From contig CP070742.1 in the NCBI GenBank assembly GCA_020348065.1, forward strand, positions 3,366,594-3,401,407: a DNA stretch of 34,814 bases. Direction: 5' to 3'. Each line of letters starts with the position of its first letter. The stretch's first letter is position 1. The position numbers and the translations under genes are program-made. This stretch comes from Candidatus Zixiibacteriota bacterium (lineage in GTDB: Bacteria > Zixibacteria > MSB-5A5 > UBA10806). This document shows positions 23,234 through 32,593 of the stretch, piece after piece. The notes below the pieces were generated by a model, which had not been told where the DNA came from, did not search any database, and saw only the letters and a program-made list of their open reading frames with translations.

Positions 23234-25165
23234 ATGACGCCCAATAAATCCGAAGACTCAAAAATAGATACCGGCGTTGTCGCAAACCGCATCAACGATT
23301 CTTCCAAAGGGAACCTCACGATTCTTTCGCTGGCGGCGCTGGGAGTAGTATTCGGAGATATCGGAACCAGCCCGCTGTACGCGGTCAGGGAATGTTTCCA
23401 TGGAGAATATGGTATAGAGGTATCATCGGCCAATATATTCGGGGTTCTTTCGCTGATTTTCTGGACGCTCATAATCGTGGTTACAGTAAAATACCTTACC
23501 TTCATCCTGAGAGCCGATAATAACGGCGAGGGAGGCGTAATCGCGCTGGTCTCGCTTATCAAATCCGGTAATCATAATAAAAAGAAGAGAAGACTGGTCC
23601 TGGTAGCGATAGGATTATTCGCGGCCTCTTTATTATATGGTGACGGCATGATCACGCCCGCCATCTCGGTATTAAGCGCCGTGGAGGGTCTAAAGGTCGT
23701 TACGCCTTTCTTTGAGCCGTATATTATTCATATAACGGTTATTATTCTGACCTGTCTTTTTCTAATTCAAAAACGCGGTACCGCGGGAGTAGGTGCCATC
23801 TTCGGGCCGGTGATGGTATTGTGGTTTTCGATTCTTGCCGTCCTGGGCATAACTCAAATTGTGCGCCACCCGGGTATACTTCTGGCTATCTCACCTTTAT
23901 ATGCCATAGAGTTTCTTCTTAACAATCACCTGCACGGCTTTCTGGTTTTGGGCGCAGTTTTCCTGGTTGTTACTGGTGCCGAGGCGATTTACGCCGACAT
24001 GGGACATTTCGGTACCCGGCCTATCCGGCTGACATGGATCGCGCTGGTTTTGCCGGCGCTACTGTTGAACTATTTCGGCCAGGGCGCCCTGTTGCTCTGG
24101 AAACCGGAGGAGGCCTATCATCCGTTCTACGCTATGGCGCCTTCATGGGGAATAATACCCATGGTGATTCTTGCCACGGCCGCGACTATAATCGCCTCAC
24201 AAGCGGTAATTACCGGCGTGTTCTCGCTCACGCGGCAGGCGATCCAGCTTGGATATCTTCCTCGGTTAAGGGTAGCTCATACATCATCAAAGCATTTTGG
24301 CCAGATCTATGTCCCGCCGGCAAACTGGTTTCTGATGCTGGCCACGGTAATCCTTGTAATCGGTTTTCAATCATCAAGCAAGCTCGCCGCAGCTTATGGC
24401 GTGGCGGTGACCTCAACCATGCTGATATCAACAATCCTTTTCTACGTTGTCGCCAGGGAAAGATGGGGATGGAACATATTGGCCGCCGGGATTCCCACCC
24501 TGCTTTTCCTGATAGTGGATATTTCCTTTTTCGGCGCCAATATTTCCAAAATTTTTCACGGGGCCTGGTTCCCCCTGTTTATCGGGGGATTCGTGTTTTT
24601 ACTTTTTATGACCTGGAAAAAAGGCCGCGAGATCCTGGCCGGCCAGTTTATGGCCCGTACCATATCGGTCGAAAAATTCGAGGATACCATTTTGACTGAA
24701 TCACCTCAAAGAGTCCAGGGCCAGGCGATTTTCCTGACCGGGAATCCCGATGTCATTCCGGTGGGTTTGACACATAATCTGGCTCATAATAAAATATTAC
24801 ATTCCGAGATAGGTATTCTTCATTTCGCCACACAACGGGTCCCCAGGGTTCCAAACGATAAGAAAGTTACGGTTTTCAAAGCCGGAGAGGGCTTGTTCCT
24901 TATTACGGCCCGATACGGATTTATGGAAATCCCCAATGTCGGAAACGTTTTATCCCTGGCCCGGGTGGAAGGGGTAGATTTCAAAATAGAGAAAACCAGC
25001 TTTTTCCTGGGCAGGGAAATGCTGGTCCCGACCAGAGGGATGGGACTGATTTCCTGGAGAAAAAATATATTCCTGTTTATGTCCCGCAATGCTCTGGATG
25101 CCTCCACTTTTTATGATATTCCGGTTGAGCAAATTATTGAGGTGGGGGTTCGACTCAAATTTTAG
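23234..25165 (+). CDS. kup: Kup system potassium uptake protein
   Basis: 643 residues, the normal Kup length (about 620-640). The family signature GDIGTSPLY is at 41-49, followed by about 12 membrane helices up to about residue 450 and a soluble C-terminal part. LRADNNGEGG and the SLLYGDGMITPAISVLSAVEG block are characteristic. Kup imports K+ with protons and is often important at low pH or high osmolarity. A weak AAAGGA precedes the ATG. It is a single gene. A mechanosensitive channel gene (27685) lies 2.5 kb further along, also serving osmotic balance, but is separated by two unrelated genes. Confidence 0.95.
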   Translation: MTPNKSEDSKIDTGVVANRINDSSKGNLTILSLAALGVVFGDIGTSPLYAVRECFHGEYGIEVSSANIFGVLSLIFWTLIIVVTVKYLTFILRADNNGEGGVIALVSLIKSGNHNKKKRRLVLVAIGLFAASLLYGDGMITPAISVLSAVEGLKVVTPFFEPYIIHITVIILTCLFLIQKRGTAGVGAIFGPVMVLWFSILAVLGITQIVRHPGILLAISPLYAIEFLLNNHLHGFLVLGAVFLVVTGAEAIYADMGHFGTRPIRLTWIALVLPALLLNYFGQGALLLWKPEEAYHPFYAMAPSWGIIPMVILATAATIIASQAVITGVFSLTRQAIQLGYLPRLRVAHTSSKHFGQIYVPPANWFLMLATVILVIGFQSSSKLAAAYGVAVTSTMLISTILFYVVARERWGWNILAAGIPTLLFLIVDISFFGANISKIFHGAWFPLFIGGFVFLLFMTWKKGREILAGQFMARTISVEKFEDTILTESPQRVQGQAIFLTGNPDVIPVGLTHNLAHNKILHSEIGILHFATQRVPRVPNDKKVTVFKAGEGLFLITARYGFMEIPNVGNVLSLARVEGVDFKIEKTSFFLGREMLVPTRGMGLISWRKNIFLFMSRNALDASTFYDIPVEQIIEVGVRLKF

Positions 25166-25348
25166 GCCGCGGCCAAAATACTGTTTGTCCGCAATATCAG
25201 AAGCGACCGATTGATGGATTTTTAGAGGCTTCCATTTTTATATAAATCTATTTTTTTTGGGATCGAAATCGATTATAATATCATGAGGGAATGAGAAAAT
25301 TGATCTGTTTAAGGTGAGAAGGCGAAAATAACCGAAGGGGCATTGAAA

Positions 25349-26581
25349 ATGGCAGGCGGAAAGATCGTAATACTGGGACTCGGCAAACAGGGGAAAGGGG
25401 CGTTGCATGATCTGGTGACCAATAGTAAGGCCGCGCAGATTGTGGTCGCGGATAATAATCCGGAATCGCTATCGTATATTAAACAGTACTCCTCTGACAG
25501 GGTCACGGGCCAAACTTTCAACGCCAACAGCGAATCCGGGACCGCGTCCGTGATGCGGGGCGCGGACGTCGTGGTGGATACGCTCCCCGGATATCTGTCG
25601 TTTACTATCGGGAAACTGGCGTCCGAAGTGGGCGTTAACCTGGTTAGCAGCATGTATTATCTCGATCCCGGGGAGCAGGACGAGGCCAGAATTCAGGCCA
25701 ACCTTGAAAAGATCAATAGAATTGATCGTCAGGCGAAGGCCAGGGGGGTTACTATATTAAGCGAGTTCGGTCTCGATCCGGGGATCGACCTGGTTCTGGG
25801 AGCCCGGGCGGTCAAAGAGCTGGATGAAGTCTACGAGTTTTATTCTTACGCGGCCGGCCTGCCGGCGCATGACGCGGCCAATAATCCCCTAAAATACAAA
25901 TTCAGCTGGTCGGTAATAGGGGTGATGAGATCATACCGCCGCCCCGCATGGATCATCTCCGGCGGGAAGGCGGTACCGATCGATGCCAGAGAACAATTCG
26001 CCCCGGAAAACATGCACATCCTTAACGTCAAGGAATTGGGCCCTCATCTGGAGTGTTTTCCCAACGGGAACTGCGTCAGGTACGCGGAAATGCTGGGTAT
26101 ACGGAATTCGGTCAGGGAAATGTCGCGCTATACGTGCCGATGGGAGGGTCATTGCGCTTTCTGGAATATTATGGTTAAAAGCGGATTCCTGGAGGAGGAC
26201 CCCATCGAGCTTGACGGGAATCCTGTTTCGCCGGTTAAATTCACGGCTTCGGTGCTGGAAAATCAATCGCAATTTCAGTATTCAAAACGGGAACAGGATC
26301 TAACACTTATCCGGGTAGACGCCAGGGGCGTTAAGGACAATGAAAAAAAACAGGTTGTTTACCAATTAATAGACTATCGGGATCTGCATACCGGTTTCAC
26401 CTCCATGCAGCGGGGAGTCGGTTTTACGTTGGGACTGGGGGCAAGACTGATTCTGGACGGCAAACTGACCACGCCGGGTCTCATTTCGCCGATAGACGTT
26501 CCTTTCGATCTCGTTACGAAGGAATTGGGAAAGCACGGCATAAATATCAGGCGGGAGGAAACGCCGGGGGATACTCGATAA
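25349..26581 (+). CDS. Saccharopine dehydrogenase-like NAD(P)-dependent oxidoreductase
   Basis: 410 residues. The N-terminal Rossmann site is KIVILGLGKQGKGAL. It is followed by VVADNNPESL, ADVVVDTLPGYLSFTIGKLASEVGVNLVSSMYY, and ILSEFGLDPGIDLVLGARAV. These fit the saccharopine dehydrogenase / carboxynorspermidine synthase / lysine 6-dehydrogenase group, which act on amino-acid imines and related substrates. ATG 25349 is chosen, with AAGGGG about 9 bases before it, over TTG 25343. No lysine, spermidine or other pathway genes flank it. The middle part, with YTCRWEGHCAFWNIMVKSGFLE, is typical of the lysine-dehydrogenase-like branch. The specific substrate is not assignable. Confidence 0.85.
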   Translation: MAGGKIVILGLGKQGKGALHDLVTNSKAAQIVVADNNPESLSYIKQYSSDRVTGQTFNANSESGTASVMRGADVVVDTLPGYLSFTIGKLASEVGVNLVSSMYYLDPGEQDEARIQANLEKINRIDRQAKARGVTILSEFGLDPGIDLVLGARAVKELDEVYEFYSYAAGLPAHDAANNPLKYKFSWSVIGVMRSYRRPAWIISGGKAVPIDAREQFAPENMHILNVKELGPHLECFPNGNCVRYAEMLGIRNSVREMSRYTCRWEGHCAFWNIMVKSGFLEEDPIELDGNPVSPVKFTASVLENQSQFQYSKREQDLTLIRVDARGVKDNEKKQVVYQLIDYRDLHTGFTSMQRGVGFTLGLGARLILDGKLTTPGLISPIDVPFDLVTKELGKHGINIRREETPGDTR

Positions 26582-26616
26582 ATTCTAATATCAGGGTAAA
26601 TCCGGCAGTCGCCTTT

Positions 26617-27300
26617 TCATGAATGACCGGCCGTATACGATATCATCCATCTCTTGAGAGATTTAAACTCCCGGTATGAAAAATCTTTATTGAAACCTTT
26701 TAAAATCGCCGTCAGCTCTTTTTGGGAAGTAAAATTCTTAATAACCTCAAATTCGCTGCCATCCGGCAAGGTTCTCAGGCTTACCCGATTGCCGCCGGCG
26801 TCATAATACACGATTTCATTTTCAAATACTTCCCGCATCGTCATGTCGATGAATATGATCCGGGATCCTGTTCCAAGCCTCTTATGAAGATTTTCCAGGA
26901 ATAACCTTATTGATGATTTCGGCATATGTGACCACCAGTCCGCGGCGAAGGCCACATCGAACGGTCCGGTTATGCCATCAAGAATATAGGCGTCAGCTTC
27001 TCTTAGAGTGACATTCTTGAGATGTTCCAGCTTCTTGCCGGCGATATCGAGGACGGCGGGACTGGAATCGATGGCAAATACCGAACTCGCCCGTTTCGCT
27101 AAAACTTCCGTCCAATTGCCGGTCCCGCAGGCTATTTCCAGAACCCTACGATCTATGATGTGAGGAACGAGGGTTTCAATAATCGGGCTAAGTAGCTGTT
27201 CCATATGTATATTATCCGAATAGCCCATACTTTCATCATGCCAGGGAGCATGTTTATCGTAATAAACTTTCATTGTTTTGATACGATCTTTATCCTTCAA
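26617..27300 (-). CDS. Class I SAM-dependent methyltransferase
   Basis: 227 residues if started at TTG 27300, or 218 from ATG 27273; the longer version keeps the usual KDRIKTMKVYYDKHAPWHDE opening of the family. The SAM-binding motif I is VLEIACGTGNWTEVLA (about 53-68), the acidic motif II FAIDSSPAVLDIA, and motif IV FDVAFAADWWSHM. Class I methyltransferases of this form methylate small molecules or lipids; the substrate-facing C-terminus (from about 155) does not resemble a known subtype. It converges with the saccharopine-dehydrogenase-like gene with a 35-base gap. Substrate unknown. Confidence 0.85.
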   Translation of the reverse strand: MKDKDRIKTMKVYYDKHAPWHDESMGYSDNIHMEQLLSPIIETLVPHIIDRRVLEIACGTGNWTEVLAKRASSVFAIDSSPAVLDIAGKKLEHLKNVTLREADAYILDGITGPFDVAFAADWWSHMPKSSIRLFLENLHKRLGTGSRIIFIDMTMREVFENEIVYYDAGGNRVSLRTLPDGSEFEVIKNFTSQKELTAILKGFNKDFSYREFKSLKRWMISYTAGHS

Positions 27301-27684
27301 AATAATATTCCATCATATTGAATGTTTCTAAAGTACGACCGGATCCGGCATTGACTGTTAACGACCTACATTCGGGATATAAAATACAGGGCTTTAAAAT
27401 AAAGTCAAGAGACTGTAAAAATATGGATGCGGATACTGTCATTTGACGATATTGATAAAATTAAATTATCACGAAACCGATATTTTCTGCTAAATTTATA
27501 AGAAAGAAAGATTGTCGCGGTGAGCAAAAGAAAGGGATTTGATAGCGAAAAATTATTTTAAAATATCGTGTCACATATCCGGGAATGTCATATGTGAAAA
27601 ATGTCGGTCGCGATACGATTGAGCTTGGTTCTAACAGTTATGGATAAAAGCTTTTAATTTTCAATCAAATTCAGGAGGAGAACT
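27301..27684. other. Divergent intergenic region, no gene seen
   Basis: This AT-rich region separates the methyltransferase gene (-) and the mscS-type gene (+). I find no open frame. An 8-bp perfect inverted repeat at 27571-27597 is the only clear structure; the last 90 bases should carry the channel promoter. Confidence 0.5.
27571..27597. promoter_or_regulatory. Inverted repeat upstream of the MscS-type gene
   Basis: TCACATAT (27571-27578) and ATATGTGA (27590-27597) are exact reverse complements with an 11-base spacer, 88 bases before the start codon. This is a normal dyad geometry for a dimeric regulator; no candidate regulator is encoded close by. Confidence 0.45.
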
Positions 27685-28581
27685 ATGGAAATGAGTAGTT
27701 CTTTGCAGGAGTTAATAAATACGGTGTCGCGGATTCTGAGTTTTAGGCTTTTCGAGCTCAAACAAACGCCGGTAACGGTTTTATCTGTGGTGATGTTTGT
27801 CCTGATGATAGCCGTGTTTTTTATCGGTTCAAAGCTGCTTAATAGAATTATTCTCCGCAGAGTTTTGAGCCGTTTTATTGCCGACAAGGGCATACAGTTC
27901 ACGCTGATGCGAATAGTCCATTATCTGATCATGATAACCGGGGTAGTTGTTGCTTTTCAATTCGTAGGGATCGACCTGGCGGGGCTAACGGTTATATTCG
28001 GCTTGCTTTCGGTCGGAATAGGGTTCGGTCTTCAGAATATCACCTCGAATTTTATATCGGGATTGATATTGCTTTTTGAAAGGCCGATAAAGGTCGGCGA
28101 CAGGGTAACCGTAGGAGACATCGAGGGCGACGTTACCAGTATAAATATGAGATCGACCACCGTCCAGAGTCTAGACAATATATCTATAATTGTGCCCAAT
28201 TCGGAGTTTATTTCATCAACGGTTACCAACTGGTCGTACGGCGATCCCAAGATCAGGCTGAGAATAGAAGTGGGCGTTTCCTACGGTTCCGATCTGGATA
28301 CGGTAATTAAGGCGCTGACGGAGGTCGCGCGGGAGCATTCCGACGTTTTGAAAAATCCCGAACCGATCGTTCTTTTGAGCAGTTTTGGCGATTCGTCATG
28401 GGATATGGTACTTATTGTCTGGTTGGGGACTCCCAAACGGTATTATCTGGCCCGCTCAGAGATTAACTGCGCTATAGTCAAGAAATTCAGAGATTACGGT
28501 GTGGAAATTCCGTTTCCGCAGCGCGATCTCCATGTTAGATCGCCGTTGCCGATGCCGTTCGCGTCCAAAGAAACGGCTTGA
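27685..28581 (+). CDS. MscS family small-conductance mechanosensitive channel
   Basis: 298 residues, close to the 286 of E. coli MscS. Three membrane helices are seen at about 28-50, 70-92 and 95-125. The third is the glycine/alanine-rich pore helix: LTVIFGLLSVGIGFGLQNITSNFISGLILLFERPIKVGDRV, a very well conserved block. The C-terminal beta and alpha/beta cage follows (GDIEGDVTSINMRSTTV, NSEFISSTVTNWS). MscS channels open under membrane tension and release solutes during hypo-osmotic shock. The ATG has AGGAGGAG upstream. It has its own promoter region with a dyad. Confidence 0.93.
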   Translation: MEMSSSLQELINTVSRILSFRLFELKQTPVTVLSVVMFVLMIAVFFIGSKLLNRIILRRVLSRFIADKGIQFTLMRIVHYLIMITGVVVAFQFVGIDLAGLTVIFGLLSVGIGFGLQNITSNFISGLILLFERPIKVGDRVTVGDIEGDVTSINMRSTTVQSLDNISIIVPNSEFISSTVTNWSYGDPKIRLRIEVGVSYGSDLDTVIKALTEVAREHSDVLKNPEPIVLLSSFGDSSWDMVLIVWLGTPKRYYLARSEINCAIVKKFRDYGVEIPFPQRDLHVRSPLPMPFASKETA

Positions 28582-28715
28582 TACCGGTAAATAGGGTGCA
28601 CCACGCTGATTTTGATTGATAAATGAGTTCAAACTAACGGCAACTTTTTTATCGGCATTTTAGTTAGCATTGCTGTCGGGACAGGTAATACGAGGCGGTC
28701 AAAAAAAAGGACTGA

Positions 28716-29465
28716 ATGATGAGAATAATATTGTCGGTTACGGTTTTTGCCTTGATGACGGTGTTTCTGATGCATGGCGCGACGCGTGCGGAATGGCATT
28801 TTGATGTCGAGACGGGGGCGGCAATCAACGGTTATAACGACGTCCAGATTCCGGGAGATAGCGGGACGAGGTTTTCCTTGTCGGAAGAGCTGGATTCCGA
28901 TCCCGTTTTGTTCTGGAGACTGAGAATATCGCGGGATCTCGGCGAAAAGCATTATCTATCGCTTCTTATCGCGCCGCTGCGCCTGGAATCAGAGGGCAGT
29001 TTTGATCGTGTTGTATCTTTCGCGAGCGTTGATTTTCCGGCCAACGCCGATATAAAAGCGCGCTACCGTTTCGATTCCTACCGGCTTACTTATCGCTATA
29101 GATTGTATCAAAATGAAAAACTCCACGCCGGGCTCGGCCTGACCGCCAAAATCAGAGATGCCGAGATATCATTGTCTGAGGCAAACAGGAAAGCCAGCAA
29201 GGCCAACACCGGATTCGTACCCTTGATAAACCTCAAACTTCATTGGCAATTCAATAAAAAACTGGGGATTCTGTTTGAGGGCGACGGGCTGGCCGCGCCC
29301 CAGGGACGGGCCGAGGATTTCCTTCTGGCCGGCTTATTTAATCTAAATGAAAAACTGGGTCTAAAATTGGGTTACAGATTTCTCGAAGGAGGAGCGGATA
29401 ACGATGAGGTGTATAATTTTACTTTGGTGAATTACGTAGTGATTGGAGCTACCTTAATTCTGTAA
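28716..29465 (+). CDS. Predicted outer-membrane beta-barrel protein
   Basis: 249 residues. A signal peptide (about 1-25, ending ATRAE) precedes a run of amphipathic strands typical of an 8-stranded barrel: WHFDVETGAAINGY, PVLFWRLRISRDLG, HYLSLLIAPLRLESEG, YRFDSYRLTYRYRLY, LHAGLGLTAKIRDAEISL, INLKLHWQFNKKLGILFEGDG, LGLKLGYRFLEGG, and a terminal strand FTLVNYVVIGATLIL. The last residue is Leu rather than the classical Phe. Two adjacent ATGs follow AAGGACTG. Function unknown: porin-like, surface or structural roles are possible. It supports a Gram-negative cell envelope. Confidence 0.75.
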   Translation: MMRIILSVTVFALMTVFLMHGATRAEWHFDVETGAAINGYNDVQIPGDSGTRFSLSEELDSDPVLFWRLRISRDLGEKHYLSLLIAPLRLESEGSFDRVVSFASVDFPANADIKARYRFDSYRLTYRYRLYQNEKLHAGLGLTAKIRDAEISLSEANRKASKANTGFVPLINLKLHWQFNKKLGILFEGDGLAAPQGRAEDFLLAGLFNLNEKLGLKLGYRFLEGGADNDEVYNFTLVNYVVIGATLIL

Positions 29466-29516
29466 TAAGCGAGTTTTTCTTTATAAGATCGACTTTTTTA
29501 AAATCATCATCTGAAA

Positions 29517-30473
29517 ATGAAAAATAACAAGAAAAAGAATTTACTCCGCCTGGGCTTATGCTGTGTTTTTAAAAGGGAGCCGATAAAGTTCCGCACAACC
29601 ACGGCCGCCGCGTTGCAAAAATTCAATCGCCGGGGCGGCTTGGAGAGGCTCTCGGAAATCGTTCTACATAACGCTAATTCATTGAAAGAAGCCCTTGAAT
29701 ATTGCGGCAGAAATCAGATCGGCGCCTTCCGGGTGAAAAGCGAGTTATTCCCTCTGCGCACTCATCCGGTCGCCGGATATGAACTAAAGGAATTACCTGA
29801 ATGGGAAAGGATCCATTCGCTTTTTAAGAAGAGCCGTTTATTCGCTAAAAAACATGATATCCGTCTGACGTTTCATCCCGACCAGTTTGTGGTGCTCAAC
29901 TCGCCGCGCCCCGAGGTTGTAGTCAGTTCTATCAGCGAACTCGAGCATCACGGGGAGATGGCGGAGTTTCTGGGCGCCGACGTTATAAACGTTCATGCAG
30001 GAGGCGTATACGGCGATAAGAAGGCAGCCCTCGAGAGACTTGAAAAGAATATAGGCCGGCTTTCAGTCAGGGTCAGGGAAAGACTGACCCTGGAGAATGA
30101 CGATAAATCTTATTCGCCGTCTGATTTATTGGCTTTCTGTCGGCACGCAGGCATACCGTTCGTTTATGATGTTCATCACCATCGATGTCTCCAGGATGGA
30201 ATTACCGAAGAAAAAACCATGAGTGCGGCTATAACCACCTGGGATCGCGAGCCTCTGTTTCATATTTCCAGTCCATTGAACGGCTGGAAGGGAAAAAATC
30301 CCAATCGCCATCACGATTTCGTGGATATTCAGGATTTCCCTGAACATTGGTTAGATCTCACGGTTACAGTAGAGGTTGAAGCCAAGGCCAAGGAGCTGGC
30401 GGTAAGGAGATTGCAGCAGGATCTTCACCGGGTAAAATATGAAAACATCAAAAAAATATATATATCTATATAA
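29517..30473 (+). CDS. uvsE: UV DNA damage endonuclease UvsE
   Basis: 318 residues, the typical size of UVDE/UvsE. This enzyme nicks 5' of UV photoproducts and starts an alternative excision repair. Motifs match: NLLRLGLCCVF at the start, IRLTFHPDQFVVLNSPRPEV (H120), INVHAGGVYGDKK (H160), TLENDDKSYSP (E193), FVYDVHHHRC (H220/H221), LFHISSP, NRHHDFV, and VTVEVEAKAKELAVRRL, whose Glu and the following Lys match the metal-site residues, including the carboxylated Lys described for Thermus UVDE. All the metal-binding residues I can recognise are present, so it should be active. It may be translated soon after the beta-barrel gene, with a 51-base gap. With the AlkX-type gene it gives this region a DNA-repair flavour. 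Confidence 0.93.
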   Translation: MKNNKKKNLLRLGLCCVFKREPIKFRTTTAAALQKFNRRGGLERLSEIVLHNANSLKEALEYCGRNQIGAFRVKSELFPLRTHPVAGYELKELPEWERIHSLFKKSRLFAKKHDIRLTFHPDQFVVLNSPRPEVVVSSISELEHHGEMAEFLGADVINVHAGGVYGDKKAALERLEKNIGRLSVRVRERLTLENDDKSYSPSDLLAFCRHAGIPFVYDVHHHRCLQDGITEEKTMSAAITTWDREPLFHISSPLNGWKGKNPNRHHDFVDIQDFPEHWLDLTVTVEVEAKAKELAVRRLQQDLHRVKYENIKKIYISI

Positions 30474-30559
30474 TACGGAAAAAGACGGGAAAGCTATTTA
30501 ATCAGCACCATCTTATTACATAACCATTCCTCAAGAGCCCGAATTTAAGAACGCTATTT

Positions 30560-31003
30560 CTACGGCAGGAAGGCTCTTATACGTTTCAATGATTCTTTAT
30601 TGCCGGCCCGATAAAGCAATTTCATCGCAGATTGATAATCGCACCATTTCCATCTATCATATTCTATTGGATCCGGGACAGGGTTCTTATCATTGCCGAT
30701 ACGAGCCAAAAAGACGATCTCGGTAATATAGTCTACGGGATTCCGGTAAATCTTTCGCATTTCCTCCTGGACGGGAAATACGTATGAATAATCAATCATC
30801 TCCAGGCTGATCGGTTCAAATCGGGATTCTTCCTTCAGCTCGCGCATGGCCGCCGCAAATTAATCCTCATTATCCTCCACACCTCCCGTTACAGCCTGCC
30901 AGAACGACAAAGGGTCAAGAATACGATGTAAGAGCAGAAATTCCCAGTCGTCACCTTTTGAACGAACGCAGTATACGGCTACCTGTATCGGTTGTCTGGC
31001 CAT
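30560..31003 (-). pseudogene. Nudix hydrolase gene interrupted by in-frame TAA
   Basis: Reading from ATG 31003 gives MARQPIQVAVYCVRSKGDDWEFLLLHR, then SFWQAVTGGVEDNED, a TAA at 30860-30862, and in the same frame FAAAMRELKEESRF and about 90 more residues to 30560. The Nudix box (G-x5-E-x7-RE-U-x-EE) is complete apart from the stop, which falls within its x7 part between D and F. A single base change from a sense codon (such as TAT, TTA or CAA) accounts for it. The C-terminal half alone (from ATG 30847) lacks the first half of the Nudix box and should be inactive. Nudix enzymes hydrolyse nucleoside diphosphate derivatives; the exact substrate is unknown. An assembly or sequencing error, or readthrough, is also possible. 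Confidence 0.82.
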
Positions 31004-31125
31004 GATAGCAATATAACACCATCGTTTTACCAGGACAGTTCTTTTTGGGAATGGATACCGGTATCGCGCCGTATGATCCTTGACAGTTTGCCCCCGGGTT
31101 TTATATCATTTGATAAGGAGGAAAA

Positions 31126-31716
31126 ATGTTTCATCCCATTCCGTCAAGAATTCTCGAGCAGATGCGCCGCCTGGAGGCGATTGACGCCCGGGATCGCGTC
31201 GACGGGACTCCTCATCTGGAACGCCTTCGACAGATCCCGCCGGAAACCGGGAGATTATTGGCCATACTCGCGGCGAGCGCGCCCGGGGGAACGTATCTAG
31301 AAATCGGTACCATCGCCGGTTATTCAGCCCTTTACATGGCGCTGGCCTGCAGTGAGGGCGGCGCCCGGCTGATCAAGTTTGAAATACTGGCAGAGAAATC
31401 CCGAATGGCAGAGGAGACCTTTGGGCTGGCGGGGGTGGACGATGTTGTGGAGCTGGTGCATGGAGATGCCCGAGAACATAAGGATCGCCTCGAGGATATC
31501 GCATTTTGTTTTCTCGATGCCGAGAAAGATTCCTACCGCGATTTTTACGATCTAATGATTCCCGTTATGGTGAAGGGAAGCTTATTCGTGGCGGATAATG
31601 TTATCAGCCACGCCGACATCCTTCAACCATTTGTAGATCACGCGCTGGCTGACGAGCGGGTCGACACGGTGGTGGTACCTATCGGCAGAGGGGAGCTGGT
31701 CTGCAGGCGACGTTGA
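31126..31716 (+). CDS. O-methyltransferase family protein (class I SAM-dependent)
   Basis: 196 residues. The SAM-binding motif is [22 protein letters not shown] (about 55-76), followed by [36 protein letters not shown], then [38 protein letters not shown]. This is the order seen in the catechol-O-methyltransferase-like O-MT group, where the LDAEKDSY acidic stretch binds a divalent metal. These enzymes methylate small phenolic or other hydroxy compounds. GGAGG lies 5 bases before the ATG. It is a single gene, convergent with the pirin gene. Substrate unknown. Confidence 0.87.
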   Translation: MFHPIPSRILEQMRRLEAIDARDRVDGTPHLERLRQIPPETGRLLAILAASAPGGTYLEIGTIAGYSALYMALACSEGGARLIKFEILAEKSRMAEETFGLAGVDDVVELVHGDAREHKDRLEDIAFCFLDAEKDSYRDFYDLMIPVMVKGSLFVADNVISHADILQPFVDHALADERVDTVVVPIGRGELVCRRR

Positions 31717-31735
31717 CCGTATCAGGCGGCTCTAA

Positions 31736-32593
31736 TTAATCTTCGCTTTTTATAAAGGTCCCGTTCCTGTATTCCGCAAAAGCGATCTCGAGCTCTTCCT
31801 GGGTATTCAGTACAATGGGGCCGCGCCAGGCCACCGGCTCGCCCAAAGGCTTGCCCGAAATCAAGAGAAAACGAACCGCTTCACGTCTGGCGGCGATCGT
31901 TATCTGTTCGCCATTATCGAATAAAACCAGGTTTTCATTGGCGGCCGCTTTTTTTTCCTGCGAAAAATATCCTTTACCCTCGATAATATAAGCGAATACG
32001 GTATGCCCCATTTCGGTAGGATGGAGGTAATCGGTATTTTCCGGCATTGTGATGTCGAGAAATTCCGGTTTTATTACGATATCCTTCGCGGAACCTTCCA
32101 CCCCTCCCACGTCGCCGCAAATGACCCTGATTTTAGTTCCGTTGGGCATATTGATTTCAGGTATTTGTTCGCTTTTGATATCCCGATAACGGGGTTCCAT
32201 CATCTTGCGGGATGCCGGGAGATTGGCCCAGAGCTGGAATCCCCCCATGCGGCCCTCGTTATCGCCTTTGGGCATCTCCTGATGCAGGATACCGCTTCCG
32301 GCGGTCATCCACTGCACGTCGCCGGGATTTATGATGCCCTCATTTCCTATGCTGTCGCCGTGTTCGACGCTGCCATCGAGCATATATGTGATGGTCTCGA
32401 TTCCGCGGTGGGGATGCCAGGGAAAACCCTGGATATAATACCGGGGATCGTCTCCCCTGAAATCGTCCAGAAGCAGAAAGGGATCGAACTCCGGCACCTC
32501 GCTGAAGCCGAACGCTCGTTTAAGGTGAACGCCTGCGCCTTCGAGCGTCGGTTTGCCCTGTAAGATTCTTCGGATTTTTCTATCTAATGTCAT
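31736..32593 (-). CDS. Pirin family protein
   Basis: 285 residues, normal for pirins, which are bicupin proteins with one metal site in the N-terminal cupin. The motifs are LLLDDFRGD, GFPWHPHRGIETITYMLDGSVEHGDSIGN (metal ligands H60 and H62), MTAGSGILHQEMP (H104 and E106), and a C-terminal cupin with FAYIIEGKGYF and PIVLNTQEELEIAFAEYRNGTF at the end. Some bacterial pirins show quercetin 2,3-dioxygenase activity; others regulate metabolic enzymes. All four metal ligands are present, so metal binding and dioxygenase activity are possible. The ATG follows AAAGGAG. It stands alone on the minus strand. Confidence 0.92.
   Translation of the reverse strand: MTLDRKIRRILQGKPTLEGAGVHLKRAFGFSEVPEFDPFLLLDDFRGDDPRYYIQGFPWHPHRGIETITYMLDGSVEHGDSIGNEGIINPGDVQWMTAGSGILHQEMPKGDNEGRMGGFQLWANLPASRKMMEPRYRDIKSEQIPEINMPNGTKIRVICGDVGGVEGSAKDIVIKPEFLDITMPENTDYLHPTEMGHTVFAYIIEGKGYFSQEKKAAANENLVLFDNGEQITIAARREAVRFLLISGKPLGEPVAWRGPIVLNTQEELEIAFAEYRNGTFIKSED

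Noticed and set aside
24034-24699. 221-residue frame inside kup
   Set aside because: It overlaps strongly conserved Kup helices in another frame, and has no motifs or ribosome-binding site.
855-31003. Recoded TAA (alternative genetic code) to explain the two in-frame stops
   Set aside because: TAA ends several normal genes here at family-appropriate positions (RidA, S41 peptidase, first XRE regulator), and the two interruptions are isolated.
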